Under the pieces are notes generated by a model. The model saw only the letters and a program-made list of their open reading frames with translations. It was not told the DNA's origin and made no database searches. This document shows, piece by piece, positions 38,810 to 48,932 of a DNA stretch of 64,000 bases (the first letter of the stretch is position 1; each line of letters starts with the position of its first letter). A program made the position numbers and the translations under genes. This stretch comes from Bacteroidetes bacterium GWC2_46_850 (GTDB lineage: Bacteria; Bacteroidota; Bacteroidia; Bacteroidales; Dysgonomonadaceae), in NCBI GenBank assembly GCA_001768325.1, contig MENQ01000016.1, positions 141,633-205,632 of the forward strand, written 5' to 3'.

Positions 38810-40390
38810 TCATCGCGTTACCAAAGAAGCGTCCGGTTCACACACGACACGGAATCCGATTCCTTTTATATCGGAGTACCACCAGATGCTCTTGGGTTGC
38901 TGCGGGTCAGTCTTCATCCACGCATCGTGTTGCGTATAAGAGCGGGCGGCACTCCGCACGTCGGACGCATCGGAAGCATAACTGCCGCCACGGACCACCC
39001 ACTCGTCGCCTTGTGTAACCACCGGATCGCGGGTAACCCCCGACCGCTTGCCGTATGCCTTGGGATCATATTTATCGGCCGTATACTCCATCACATTTCC
39101 CAGCATGTTCTTCAACCCGTAGGGATTGGCTAAAACAACAGAAGGTGGTTGTGTGCGGCTGTCGCTATTTACGTCGTAGACAACATAGGCACTGATGCTG
39201 TCGGTTTTGGGTTTGAAGATATTTCGCATGAATCCGTGTGCTGAAAAATCTTTTGGGCTTCCGGGGAAGAAATAAGCGCTTTGCTTGCCTCCCCGTGCAG
39301 CATATTCCCACTCAGCCTCGGTGGGTAGACGATATTTTTTTCCTGTTTTTGCCGATAACCATTGACAGAATGTCTCCGCAGCGTAGTGTGTCATTGTGAT
39401 GGCAGGACGGTCGCCCTGTCCCCATCCCTGATCGGGATAACCGAAAGGAGGTGTGGGCCCCGAAATAGCATCAACGCCCATGGCGGTCAGGTTATTTTCA
39501 TACACCATCTCAGGCGGTGTGCGTCCTTCGCTCATTGTTTCGGCATAAAATGCCCAATACTCATCCCATGTTGTCTCCACTTCTGCCATAAAGAAGGGAC
39601 TGACGGTGACCTCATGCTGTGGTGACTCGTCCGGATTACGGAAAGGTTCTTTCTCCGGACTGCCCATCTTGAAGGTTCCGCCCGGAATCGCTCTCATCTG
39701 AAATGATACCGCTGTGCCAGGAATCTGTTCACGATAGTCGGCGAAGGCAGTTACATGGGTAGGTTCTTTAAAATAAAGGCTCGTATCCACCGCGTAAGAT
39801 CCTCCCATTCCCGGAATTCCCACCATCTGACCGTGGGCGTAATTGGGATTGTAGTGTCCCACATCAAGGTGGCAGCTGATACACTGCAAATCTAGTTTTT
39901 CGGCATTTTCCTCGTAATAGAGGTGGGCAGTAATGCCATCGTCAGTGATTCCCTCTGGAAAAAGGTTCTGGTGACACTTTACACAGGATTTGTTGGGAAT
40001 ATATTTTACCGCATTTTCCAGTTCCGATTTTTTATCCCAGTTAAAATCGGCACTATCTTTGGTGAGGTATCCCCAAACATCACGTGCGCCCAAGGCCAGC
40101 TTGGCCGAATAATGTTCCCAGGTGTTGTCTTTGGGAGGAAGGTGACAGTCTACGCAGTTTACCATGACACCACTTCCGTTGTTCACATGGGTCGATAGTT
40201 TCCAGCTCTCTTCGGCGTGTGAATGAACATGGCACATCATACACGATTCGTTGGTGGAGAAATAGACTGAAGTCTGATACAAAGCAGCTACAAGCACAAT
40301 TCCTATGATAATTCCTGTCAACAGGATAAGGCCTCTCCGTCTGTGTGACTTTTCTTTAGGCTTCCTGTTCCTTTTTAAAAATCTCGACAT
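38810..40390 (-). CDS. NapC/NirT-type tetraheme cytochrome c fused to a SUMF1 (FGE-sulfatase-like) domain
   Basis: 526 aa; single TM anchor; CMMCH, CVDCH, CVKCH, CISCH; then RAIPGGTFKMGSPEKEPFRNPDESPQHEVTVSPFFMAEVETTWDEYW...YRLPTEAEWEYAARGG...VVRGGSY. Confidence 0.9.
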   Translation of the reverse strand: MSRFLKRNRKPKEKSHRRRGLILLTGIIIGIVLVAALYQTSVYFSTNESCMMCHVHSHAEESWKLSTHVNNGSGVMVNCVDCHLPPKDNTWEHYSAKLALGARDVWGYLTKDSADFNWDKKSELENAVKYIPNKSCVKCHQNLFPEGITDDGITAHLYYEENAEKLDLQCISCHLDVGHYNPNYAHGQMVGIPGMGGSYAVDTSLYFKEPTHVTAFADYREQIPGTAVSFQMRAIPGGTFKMGSPEKEPFRNPDESPQHEVTVSPFFMAEVETTWDEYWAFYAETMSEGRTPPEMVYENNLTAMGVDAISGPTPPFGYPDQGWGQGDRPAITMTHYAAETFCQWLSAKTGKKYRLPTEAEWEYAARGGKQSAYFFPGSPKDFSAHGFMRNIFKPKTDSISAYVVYDVNSDSRTQPPSVVLANPYGLKNMLGNVMEYTADKYDPKAYGKRSGVTRDPVVTQGDEWVVRGGSYASDASDVRSAARSYTQHDAWMKTDPQQPKSIWWYSDIKGIGFRVVCEPDASLVTR

Positions 40391-40566
40391 TGTTGTTTTC
40401 GATAAGAAATATTAAATTATAGTTTTCATCTATACCACATGGTGTTTAGCCTATAAAAGTACGAAATTTTGTGATAAACGAAAAGATTAATGTATTAAAT
40501 GCACTTGTTGATAAAAAATTCCGTTCAGAATCATCGGTTTCGCATCGGATGCTTACACGATAAGTT

Positions 40567-40595
40567 ATGCCGGGAAGTATTTCACTCCCCGGCAT
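40567..40595 (-). terminator. hairpin downstream of the susD-like gene
   Basis: ATGCCGGG ... CCCGGCAT 8-bp stem, no strong U-tract. Confidence 0.45.
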
Positions 40596-40603
40596 ACCCA
40601 TAT

Positions 40604-40630
40604 ATCATTGATCATTGATCATTGATCATT
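40604..40630. repeat. heptamer tandem repeat (ATCATTG)x3.9
   Basis: atcattg atcattg atcattg atcatt, overlapping the stop codon (40626-40628) of the susD-like gene. Confidence 0.93.
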
Positions 40631-42491
40631 CACCGTAACCCGGGTTTTGAATGAGATTCAGATTCCGTTGTATCTCATCCCGGTGGATGGGCAGATAATA
40701 GCACTTATCCACCCATTTCCTGTTTTCCTGCAACAGGGGTACCACTCGATACTGATAGGTCCATTTCGATTCATCGTAAGTGGCCTTTTCCTGTTTGGGA
40801 ACACCTGCCTTCAACATACCGGTAATCTTTATTCCATTCAGGCTGTTGAGCCCGGGAGCCTGGGGAGCAATCATCCAGCGTCTCACATCCCAGTATCTGT
40901 GTTCTTCAAAGAAAAACTCAATGCGCCGTTCATTCTGGTATATTCTCCTCAGTTCAGCCTTATCTACCGTTGTCACTGCCGGCAGGTTTACATGAGCGCG
41001 GATCTCGTTCAGATATTGCTTCGCTTCATCCAGCTCACCCAACTCGATACATGCTTCGATGTAGTCGTAATAGACTTCTGAAAGACGGATGAACGGGAAC
41101 ACTGCGTTGATGTAGTTCCGGTGATCGCCCTTCGCCGGATTAATAAATTTTTTCAGATAATAACCGGTATAGGTAGCATTCCAGTTCTCACCACCACCCT
41201 CACGGGTATCCATACCCGCATATAAATCGTTGCTGGCGGGATCGAGCTGGTAATAACCGGTCTGGATCCTGCCGGTGGGTTCTTCGGCTGCATAGTCTGA
41301 AGGTCGTTGAATCCACTGCATCCCATCATACATGATGGTGGCATAGAATCGTGCTTCTCTGTTCTTATACGGTGCAGCAGCATGGGCGGGATTACTCCAG
41401 TTGAATTTGCTTCCGTCGGCCATTGCAAAAGCATCTACCGCATCCTGTACCGGTGTATTGCCTCCCCAGGCATGGTAGCCGCTCGGGCCGTTGAACAGCG
41501 GCATTCTGCCGCCGCTCTCCTGTTTGGTATCGATGAAATAGCGGGAGAAGATATGGTCAGGACCATCCTTGGTGAAGAAAGACCATATCTGCTCTGCTTT
41601 CGCTTCATTGGTGAGTCCTGAGCCACCAAAGGTAGGAATGGCATGTCCCAGGGGGTTATTCATCAGATCCTTTGCAGCAATTTTCACTGCGTTCCATCGT
41701 TCCGTTCTGGAACCTTTGGTGTAAAACAACAGCTCTTTATTGGCATACACAGCGAAAATAGGTGTCTTGGCAGTGGCTGTAGCCTCATCGTGCAGGTCGC
41801 TGGCAGCATCGGTGAGAACCCTTACTTTGAGGGCTTTCACGGCAGCCAGTGTGGCCCGGCCCTTGTCGGTATTCGCGAAGGTTCTGTCCTTCAGCAGGAT
41901 GGCGGCCTCATCCAGGTCCGAAAGGATCTGAGCGATGCAATCGTCATACGAAGCGCGGGGAATTAACAAATCTTCCTGTGCATCGTCCAGTTGTGTTACC
42001 CTCAACTGAAGGGGTACACCGCCATGTGCTCTGGTCAGTCGATGGTAGAAGTAAGCACGCAGGAAATAAGCTTCACCTTTCAATTGCATCTTGTTGTTCT
42101 CATCGAAAGTGGCTGCATCCACATTTTCAATAAAATCGTTACAGGAACGGATATTCCGATAAAGTCTGGCCCATTGGTGACCGCTCTGTGTCTTGGCAAA
42201 CCAGCCGAGATTCACATCCGTCACTGCACCAGAGTTGGTTTCCCTGAATTCGCGTCCGTGGGTGAACAGCGACTCGTCGGCGGCTGAAGCTTGCAGTTCT
42301 TCGGTAAAACCTGCATCCTGAAAGGTGAAGTAGATATCATACATATACGCTTTGGCCAAGCTGGCTTCTTTCCAGATATCATCTGCCGTGATTTCCGTCT
42401 GCGGTTTGGTATCCATGAAATCGGCATTACAGGCGGCCAAAAGCGTAGAAATCGAAAGCAAAACAATAAAATGTAAACTATATTTTTTCAT
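40626..42491 (-). CDS. RagB/SusD family nutrient uptake lipoprotein
   Basis: 621 aa; STLLAACNADFMDTKPQTEITADDIWK; RIYQNERRIEFFFEEHRYWDVRRW; NLIQNPGYGE C-terminus. Confidence 0.95.
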   Translation of the reverse strand: MKKYSLHFIVLLSISTLLAACNADFMDTKPQTEITADDIWKEASLAKAYMYDIYFTFQDAGFTEELQASAADESLFTHGREFRETNSGAVTDVNLGWFAKTQSGHQWARLYRNIRSCNDFIENVDAATFDENNKMQLKGEAYFLRAYFYHRLTRAHGGVPLQLRVTQLDDAQEDLLIPRASYDDCIAQILSDLDEAAILLKDRTFANTDKGRATLAAVKALKVRVLTDAASDLHDEATATAKTPIFAVYANKELLFYTKGSRTERWNAVKIAAKDLMNNPLGHAIPTFGGSGLTNEAKAEQIWSFFTKDGPDHIFSRYFIDTKQESGGRMPLFNGPSGYHAWGGNTPVQDAVDAFAMADGSKFNWSNPAHAAAPYKNREARFYATIMYDGMQWIQRPSDYAAEEPTGRIQTGYYQLDPASNDLYAGMDTREGGGENWNATYTGYYLKKFINPAKGDHRNYINAVFPFIRLSEVYYDYIEACIELGELDEAKQYLNEIRAHVNLPAVTTVDKAELRRIYQNERRIEFFFEEHRYWDVRRWMIAPQAPGLNSLNGIKITGMLKAGVPKQEKATYDESKWTYQYRVVPLLQENRKWVDKCYYLPIHRDEIQRNLNLIQNPGYGE

Positions 42492-42518
42492 ACGAAAATT
42501 AAATTAAATCGTTGAATT

Positions 42519-45500
42519 TTAGAAAGTCAATGAAAATCCCAGATTGATCACCTTCGATAAAGGGTAATAAACGGCGTTGGTGCTGGTACTCTCCGGATCC
42601 AGATCATGTGCATTGGTAAATGTGAGCAAGTTCACACCGTTCAGATAGACACGCCCTCTGGAGAAAAATTTCGTGTTCTCCATGATTTGTTTAGGCACAT
42701 TGTAACCTACCTCCAGGTTCTTCAACCTTATATAATTGGTACTCATCATCCAGTAGGTGTTGCTTGCGCCCGTACCGCTGTCCCAGTAATACTTGGCGCG
42801 TGCGTGTACACGGGGATGTACGCTGCTCGGATTGTCTACCGACCAGTGATTATCATACACATATTTCGAATAGTTGCCAATTTCACCGGAGTCGAAATAT
42901 AGTTTTGTCCATGAATCTGCTGCACCCTGAAAGAGAACAGTCAAGTCGAAATTTTTGTACTGAAAAAAGGAGTTAAGACCGAAAGTCCATTTGGGCTCAT
43001 TTGTCTTGTTGAACCTTTTCCTGTCATCAGGTGTAATCTTGTTGTCTCCATTAATATCCTTGAATTTCATATCGCCGGGTTGCAGACCTTCATCGCTGGT
43101 AATACCGTCATAATTGGGTCTGTTAGCCGTATCATTGATTTCTGCCCAGTCTTTGAAGACACCGTCATATTCATAATAGAGGCTTGTATTCATGGGATAA
43201 CCGGTTGATTTCTGCCAGTCGGGTGCACCAGGTGATTCATCCCAGAAGACAATCGTATTTTTAGCATAACCGCCGGAGAAACTGACATCATAGCGGAAGT
43301 CCCTGCCAACGGTATCGTTCCATTCCAGTTTCCAGTCGAATCCGGTATTATCCACCTTGCCTATGTTCTCAGCCGGTAGGGTAAGGCCGGCAGTCTGGGG
43401 GATAGAAGCATTTCTTCTCCACAGGATGTTGGACCGTTTGTTGTAGAAGTAATCCAATTCGAAATATAACCGGTTGTTCAAAGTACGTCCTTCCAGACCC
43501 ACATTGAAGTTATTGGCTCTTTCCCAAGTGATGTTTGGATTGGGGAAACGACTGATTCTTAAACCTTTCTCATCCTGATTATTGACCACATAACCCCACT
43601 CGTAGTAGTAAGTGGGGAGAAACTGATACTCACGCAGCTGGCCGTCGAACCAGACCTGGTCGTTACCCATCTGTCCCCAGGAAGCACGGATTTTGAAATA
43701 ATCCATGAAAGAGAGGTTCTCCTTCCAGAACCCCTCTTCAGAGATCCTGTATCCGAAGAGCACACCGGGGAAAAACCCAAATCTGTTTTCTTTGGGGAAC
43801 ATGTAGGAACCGTCATATCTCCATACAAACTCCGCCAGGTATTTCTCCTGGAAGTTGTAGGAAAAGCGGCCGAAGTAATTCATACGGGCACGGGTCCAGT
43901 TATCGTTCCAACCCCCGCTTGTCGCATTCTTCTCCTTATCGCCTCCGGCGTTGAAATGATGTAGTGCGTTGGAGAGGAAATATCTTCTGTAACCGGCAAA
44001 GAACTCCTTGTCGGAGGTATCTTTTTCCATACCGGCAAGGGCTACCAGTGCATGATCGCCGAACTGTCGCTCATAATTGAGCAATGCTCCCAGCACCATG
44101 TTGGTCTGGTCGAACGAATTCATACTCAAACTGGGATCGGAATGGCTGGGATAACTCAATGCCTTGGTGAGCAGCGGCGTTACACCATCCTCTTCATAGG
44201 TTTTATAGTCCCAGGTGTAGAGATACCAGGGTTCAAACCATGTCTTGGTCTGACCGAACGACTTGTCGTACGCAATATTGGCAACCAGCTTCAGTCCTTC
44301 AATCCAGGGCTGTGTGATCTCCACGTTTCCCGTTGTCTGGATGTAATATCGTTTGTCGTGCGTATAGCCGGTCTGGTCGGTCACAGCCACAACAGGATTC
44401 CGTCCGTACTCCTGCGCCGGTCCGGGCAGACCGTTGGGCCAGTAAGCAGGATCGGTAGGCCGGCCCCGTGCAGTGAACCATAACAGATCACCGGCACCCT
44501 GACTGGGAAAGTTACGGTTCTCCTGTCTACCCATCAATCCGACGTTGGCTTTGATCCATTCGTTCAATTGTGCATCCAGGTTTATCCTCAGGTTATATTG
44601 CTTGTAGTTGTTGGCCGAATTATGGTAAAGACCATCCTGGTACTTGTAGCCGAAATTGGAGAAATACTGCAGATTCTGGGTACCGCCACCCAGTTCAACA
44701 TTGTGGACACTCTGTGGCGACCATGGTTTGAAGGTCTCTTTGTACCAGTCGGTGTCCGGATAACGCCAGGGATCAGAACCTTCTCTGTACTTCTGTATCT
44801 CTTCCTCCGTTTTCCATGGTTCGGAAACAACATCAGGCAGACCAGTATTGGGGTTCATCAGCCCGTCGTTCACGATCAGCTCATTTCTTAACTCGGCATA
44901 TTCGGCGGCATTGCTCATCTTTGGCAATATGGTGGGTTGAGCCCATCCCTGATTGAAGGAATAGGTCAACTCCGGTTTCTGATCAGTGGTCCCTTTTTTC
45001 GTAGTGATCAGGATCACACCGTTGGCAGCTCTGGCACCGTAGATGGCGGCAGATGCATCCTTCAGCACCGAGATGGTCTCGATCTCATTGGGGTCGATAC
45101 GGTCCAGGCCACCGGCTCTGGCAGCCACACCATCGATAACGACCAGCGGATCATTATTCCCAAGTGTATTGGATCCTCGGATGCGAATCGTTGATCCGTC
45201 GTAACCCGGTTCTCCCGAGCGCTGCAGGGTAATCACACCCGGCATACGTCCTGCAATGGCATTGGAGAGGTTGGCTACGGGTGACTTGATGAGTTCATCG
45301 CCCTTTACCGAGGAGACTGATCCGGTGACTGTTTCCTTCTTCTGGATACCGTAACCTACGACCACTACTTCATCCATCATCCTTAAATCTTCTCTCAGTG
45401 TCTGGTTGATGGTTGTCTGGGTACCTACGGTCACTTCTGCGGAGAGATATCCGATATAGGAAAAAACCAGCACCGAACTGGCACCCGGAACTTCTAAAGC

Positions 45501-45722
45501 ATAGGCACCCTCCGCATCGGTAACGGTACCGATGGTCGTGCCTTTCACGATTACATTCACGCCAATCAATGGCTCTCCCGTTTCATCACTGACCGTTCCC
45601 CTTACATTTACCTGTGCGGATAATGTAAAGGAACAGAGAACAAGAAACAGGAGCACTAAAATCTTCAAGGAGTTTTCTGCAAACTTACTTTGTAAGTTGA
45701 AATGTGTTGATTTTTTTTTCAT
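42519..45722 (-). CDS. SusC/RagA family TonB-linked outer membrane protein
   Basis: 1067 aa; VRGTVSDETGEPLIGVNVIVKGTTIGTVTDAEGAYAL; VVVGYGIQKKETVTGSVSSV; PLVVIDGVAARAGGLDRIDPNEIETISVLKDASAAIYGARAANGVILITTKKG. Confidence 0.97.
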   Translation of the reverse strand: MKKKSTHFNLQSKFAENSLKILVLLFLVLCSFTLSAQVNVRGTVSDETGEPLIGVNVIVKGTTIGTVTDAEGAYALEVPGASSVLVFSYIGYLSAEVTVGTQTTINQTLREDLRMMDEVVVVGYGIQKKETVTGSVSSVKGDELIKSPVANLSNAIAGRMPGVITLQRSGEPGYDGSTIRIRGSNTLGNNDPLVVIDGVAARAGGLDRIDPNEIETISVLKDASAAIYGARAANGVILITTKKGTTDQKPELTYSFNQGWAQPTILPKMSNAAEYAELRNELIVNDGLMNPNTGLPDVVSEPWKTEEEIQKYREGSDPWRYPDTDWYKETFKPWSPQSVHNVELGGGTQNLQYFSNFGYKYQDGLYHNSANNYKQYNLRINLDAQLNEWIKANVGLMGRQENRNFPSQGAGDLLWFTARGRPTDPAYWPNGLPGPAQEYGRNPVVAVTDQTGYTHDKRYYIQTTGNVEITQPWIEGLKLVANIAYDKSFGQTKTWFEPWYLYTWDYKTYEEDGVTPLLTKALSYPSHSDPSLSMNSFDQTNMVLGALLNYERQFGDHALVALAGMEKDTSDKEFFAGYRRYFLSNALHHFNAGGDKEKNATSGGWNDNWTRARMNYFGRFSYNFQEKYLAEFVWRYDGSYMFPKENRFGFFPGVLFGYRISEEGFWKENLSFMDYFKIRASWGQMGNDQVWFDGQLREYQFLPTYYYEWGYVVNNQDEKGLRISRFPNPNITWERANNFNVGLEGRTLNNRLYFELDYFYNKRSNILWRRNASIPQTAGLTLPAENIGKVDNTGFDWKLEWNDTVGRDFRYDVSFSGGYAKNTIVFWDESPGAPDWQKSTGYPMNTSLYYEYDGVFKDWAEINDTANRPNYDGITSDEGLQPGDMKFKDINGDNKITPDDRKRFNKTNEPKWTFGLNSFFQYKNFDLTVLFQGAADSWTKLYFDSGEIGNYSKYVYDNHWSVDNPSSVHPRVHARAKYYWDSGTGASNTYWMMSTNYIRLKNLEVGYNVPKQIMENTKFFSRGRVYLNGVNLLTFTNAHDLDPESTSTNAVYYPLSKVINLGFSLTF

Positions 45723-45804
45723 GTTTTCTGTAATAAAATAATGGGGTTTGAATTACTTTCACCAGATATGCAACTGTTTGCATAACAATGCACTTTCTTT
45801 TCAT

Positions 45805-47031
45805 CTAATCATAAACATTCAGTTTTAAAGGTTCATTATTTTCTTGTTTCCTTTTCAGATTTTCACGGAATAACAAGACAAATCCCACTGTGAAAATAAT
45901 GGTCATTATCAAAGGCACCATCCATATGGCTGTCCAGTTGTAGACATGCTGAACGGTATAGCGGTCGACGACATTACCGGCGACCAGCGTACCTGTATAT
46001 TTGCCCACACCATACGTTGCAAAAGTGATAAGCCCCTGTGCTGCGTTTCTCAATGACGCCGGTGCTTTTTCATCCACGTACAGTTGGCCGGCTACAAAGA
46101 AAAAGGTGAAGCAGAACCCATGCAACGGGAGTACGGTATAAAGGAAGGCTGTCTCTTGCGAATATGCCCCCATGCTAAAGAACCCGTACATGATTATCCA
46201 GGCAACCATAGCGGCAACGAGACTCCCTTTATACCGTAATTTTACAAAGATAAAAGGAAATAAAAAGAGGCATATCACCTCCGTAATCTGCCCCAGGCTC
46301 ATGGCTGCAGCGGCATTTTCAATTCCTTCGTCGGTGATGAAGAGATTGGTGAATGAATCATAGAAAGCCAGTGGTATACAGATAAGTGCAGAGAAGACGA
46401 GCAACACCAGGAACGATTTGTCACGGGTCAGCCTGAATGCATCAAAGCCCAGGATCTGGCCGATCGTCGTCTTTCCGGTTGTTTTTACGGGGGCCTTGTA
46501 CGGAAGAACCAGTGCAAATATTCCTGCCAGCAAAGAGATACCTGCACCGATCAGAAAAGGAGATGAAGTAGCTTCCAGACCCATGGCGCTGATGATCAGC
46601 CCGGCAGTGATCCATCCAAAGGACCCGAAGAGACGGATCCGGGAGAATTCCCCGGCGGGATTGTCCAGATTGGAAAATGAAATGGAGGTGGTCAGCGACA
46701 TGGTGGGCATAAAGCATATGCTATAAAGCAGCAAAACGGGGAAAAAAAGAGAAAACGAATCGATTCGGGTGATCCAGACAAGCAACAGTGAACCAACGAT
46801 ATTCAAAAAAGCCAGGACCCTGTTAGCAGAAAAAAACCGGTCCGCAATCATCCCCACAATAACGGGTGAAATGATAGAGGCTATGGCAGCCGTGCTGTAC
46901 GCCAGACCTATCTGTATACCGCTAAATCCGAGTGTTTTTCCCAAGTAGGTCCCCATGGTCACATACCATGAGCCTTGAATAAAGAATTGAAAGAACATCA
47001 TGAAGGACAATTGCATCTTCTTGTTTTGCAT
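45805..47031 (-). CDS. MFS permease, NupG/nucleoside:H+ symporter-like
   Basis: 408 aa, about 12 TMs; SFMMFFQFFIQGSWYVTMGTYL; LRNAAQGLITFATYGVGKYTGTLVAGNVVDRY. Confidence 0.82.
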   Translation of the reverse strand: MQNKKMQLSFMMFFQFFIQGSWYVTMGTYLGKTLGFSGIQIGLAYSTAAIASIISPVIVGMIADRFFSANRVLAFLNIVGSLLLVWITRIDSFSLFFPVLLLYSICFMPTMSLTTSISFSNLDNPAGEFSRIRLFGSFGWITAGLIISAMGLEATSSPFLIGAGISLLAGIFALVLPYKAPVKTTGKTTIGQILGFDAFRLTRDKSFLVLLVFSALICIPLAFYDSFTNLFITDEGIENAAAAMSLGQITEVICLFLFPFIFVKLRYKGSLVAAMVAWIIMYGFFSMGAYSQETAFLYTVLPLHGFCFTFFFVAGQLYVDEKAPASLRNAAQGLITFATYGVGKYTGTLVAGNVVDRYTVQHVYNWTAIWMVPLIMTIIFTVGFVLLFRENLKRKQENNEPLKLNVYD

Positions 47032-47339
47032 ACGATAAAACAGTTATAATGGTTAAAATTACTTGTTTTAATCTCGCAGGAAATTTTAGTAGACGTGAAC
47101 AAGTGATCATGGGATCATCAATGGTTCTATTTCCGGCAGTGTCTGAAAAAGAACGTATTTCAGGCGGTTATCCGCACTGAAGGCTGTCTGGTCAATAGAC
47201 ATCTTTCGAATAAGTGTACAGTAAAACTGTCAAAAAAACACTTATAGGGGAAACAAAGAAAGATTATTTTTTTTAAATAGAATTAATTATAGATATTTTT
47301 TATAAATAATATGCTGTAATTTGATTGATTCATTGAAGA

Positions 47340-48854
47340 CTATTGCTGCTTTATTTTATTATTTGAAAGCTTAAACCGGAATATGGATCTTTCCTTTTTG
47401 CCCTTTTTTATCTCGTAATAACCTCTTTTATTTTTCTGCAGACTTTTTTCAGACAGGATTTTTTTATCTTCTGGAAGATGTAGTTCAAATTGTGCATCTC
47501 CACTAAATTCAATCACCATTTCATCGGTTAACGGGTTATAATCAACCTGTCTGATTTTTCCGGATACTGCATTTATTTCCAACGATTCAGGAGCGATAAA
47601 GACGCTGTTTTTCCCCGCCGTAGTAATCTCAGTTTTTATCCAGTCGCCCTCCTGTGTGAGGTTACCGCTAAAAGCAACCCACCCGAACTCGGGGTGATGA
47701 TAGATATAGCTTGAAGAGTTTACCGCGTATCCATAAAAACCGCTTCCATAGTCACCAGCATAGCCGTCTATATCCAGTGTGGAGGGATATGAATGAAAGG
47801 CAGCCGGACCAAAACCGTCCCGGGTAGTGTTGGCCAAAGGCCCCATGGAACCAGCGTGGCCCACACGCAGGAGATAGAAATCATCGGGGTTATCGCGGTA
47901 AGCTGCCAGCACGGGAATCGCATTCAACCCGGAACCGTAATGATGCAGTTGTCTTTCTATTCTGGCCAGCTTTCCTCCGTATACAAAATCCCAGTATCTG
48001 CGGGCACTGCCGTTATATCCCCAGTGTGGCACCGTTGGCATATAAGCAAGCACCGCATTGAGGGTTACATCTGCTTTATCGGCATAACCAAAGTAGGAGG
48101 TCCACATATACACTTCTTCCTGCCCGGTAGAATCCCAGGGCATTTCACTGCCAAAAGGATATTCCAGTGAATTCCAGTGATCGGCTCGTTTTTTCATCTC
48201 TACTTCAAGATTGGATGCCATTTCATTAAAACCTTTGTGCAGAAACTGACCGTTTATGGAGCCAATGATGGGGAACGAAAGATTTCCTCGTGCAGCTATC
48301 GCCACCTCGTGAACTTTGGCAGTAACCGTCGCTTCAGTCATCCCTTCGCAGGCAAAATGCATGGCGGCCAGATGCATATCGGCAGTCACGGAAACCGCTT
48401 TGTCTATCTCGTCAATCTCTTCATCCGATTTAATATTTCGCTGATTGGCCGCTGCCATAATGAGGGAAGCGCTGCTCCTGCGTGCCACTTCGCTGGGATG
48501 ATAGCCCAGGTATTCAGAGAGTTGCAACACATGCTCACCCCTGTAGGGAGGCAGATACCTGACATGACTTGGGTCTGTATTGTGGATCATCTTCCTGAAG
48601 TCAGACAGGCTCCCTGCAGAACCAATTCCGGCCAATTGCGCCAACTCTCTGATAGCGGGCTGAGAGCCGGTCCACACGATAGAGTCGATGGTGGGATCAT
48701 CCCCAAAGATACATTCTTTATCTGCATCCAGATCGATCCAGCCAATCAGGCCGGGTTTGCTGAGACCGAAATAATAAAGGAAGGTACTGTCCTGCCGGTA
48801 AAAGTAGGTATTATCGACATAGTTGATACTGCTCTCGCCATTCCCGACGAACAA
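47340..48854 (-). CDS. M24-family aminopeptidase P-like protein, N-terminal codons displaced by a frameshift
   Basis: 504 aa from TTG; LFVGNGESSINYVDNTYFYRQDSTFLYYFGLSKPG; the expected N-terminus MFSQEIYTKRRKQLKESFQTD lies upstream in another frame (48931..48857). Confidence 0.75.
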   Translation of the reverse strand: MFVGNGESSINYVDNTYFYRQDSTFLYYFGLSKPGLIGWIDLDADKECIFGDDPTIDSIVWTGSQPAIRELAQLAGIGSAGSLSDFRKMIHNTDPSHVRYLPPYRGEHVLQLSEYLGYHPSEVARRSSASLIMAAANQRNIKSDEEIDEIDKAVSVTADMHLAAMHFACEGMTEATVTAKVHEVAIAARGNLSFPIIGSINGQFLHKGFNEMASNLEVEMKKRADHWNSLEYPFGSEMPWDSTGQEEVYMWTSYFGYADKADVTLNAVLAYMPTVPHWGYNGSARRYWDFVYGGKLARIERQLHHYGSGLNAIPVLAAYRDNPDDFYLLRVGHAGSMGPLANTTRDGFGPAAFHSYPSTLDIDGYAGDYGSGFYGYAVNSSSYIYHHPEFGWVAFSGNLTQEGDWIKTEITTAGKNSVFIAPESLEINAVSGKIRQVDYNPLTDEMVIEFSGDAQFELHLPEDKKILSEKSLQKNKRGYYEIKKGKKERSIFRFKLSNNKIKQQ

Positions 48855-48932
48855 TCTGTCTGAAATGACTCTTTCAGTTGTTTTCTTCTTTTGGTATAGA
48901 TCTCTTGACTGAACATGTTCATCAAAAACATT

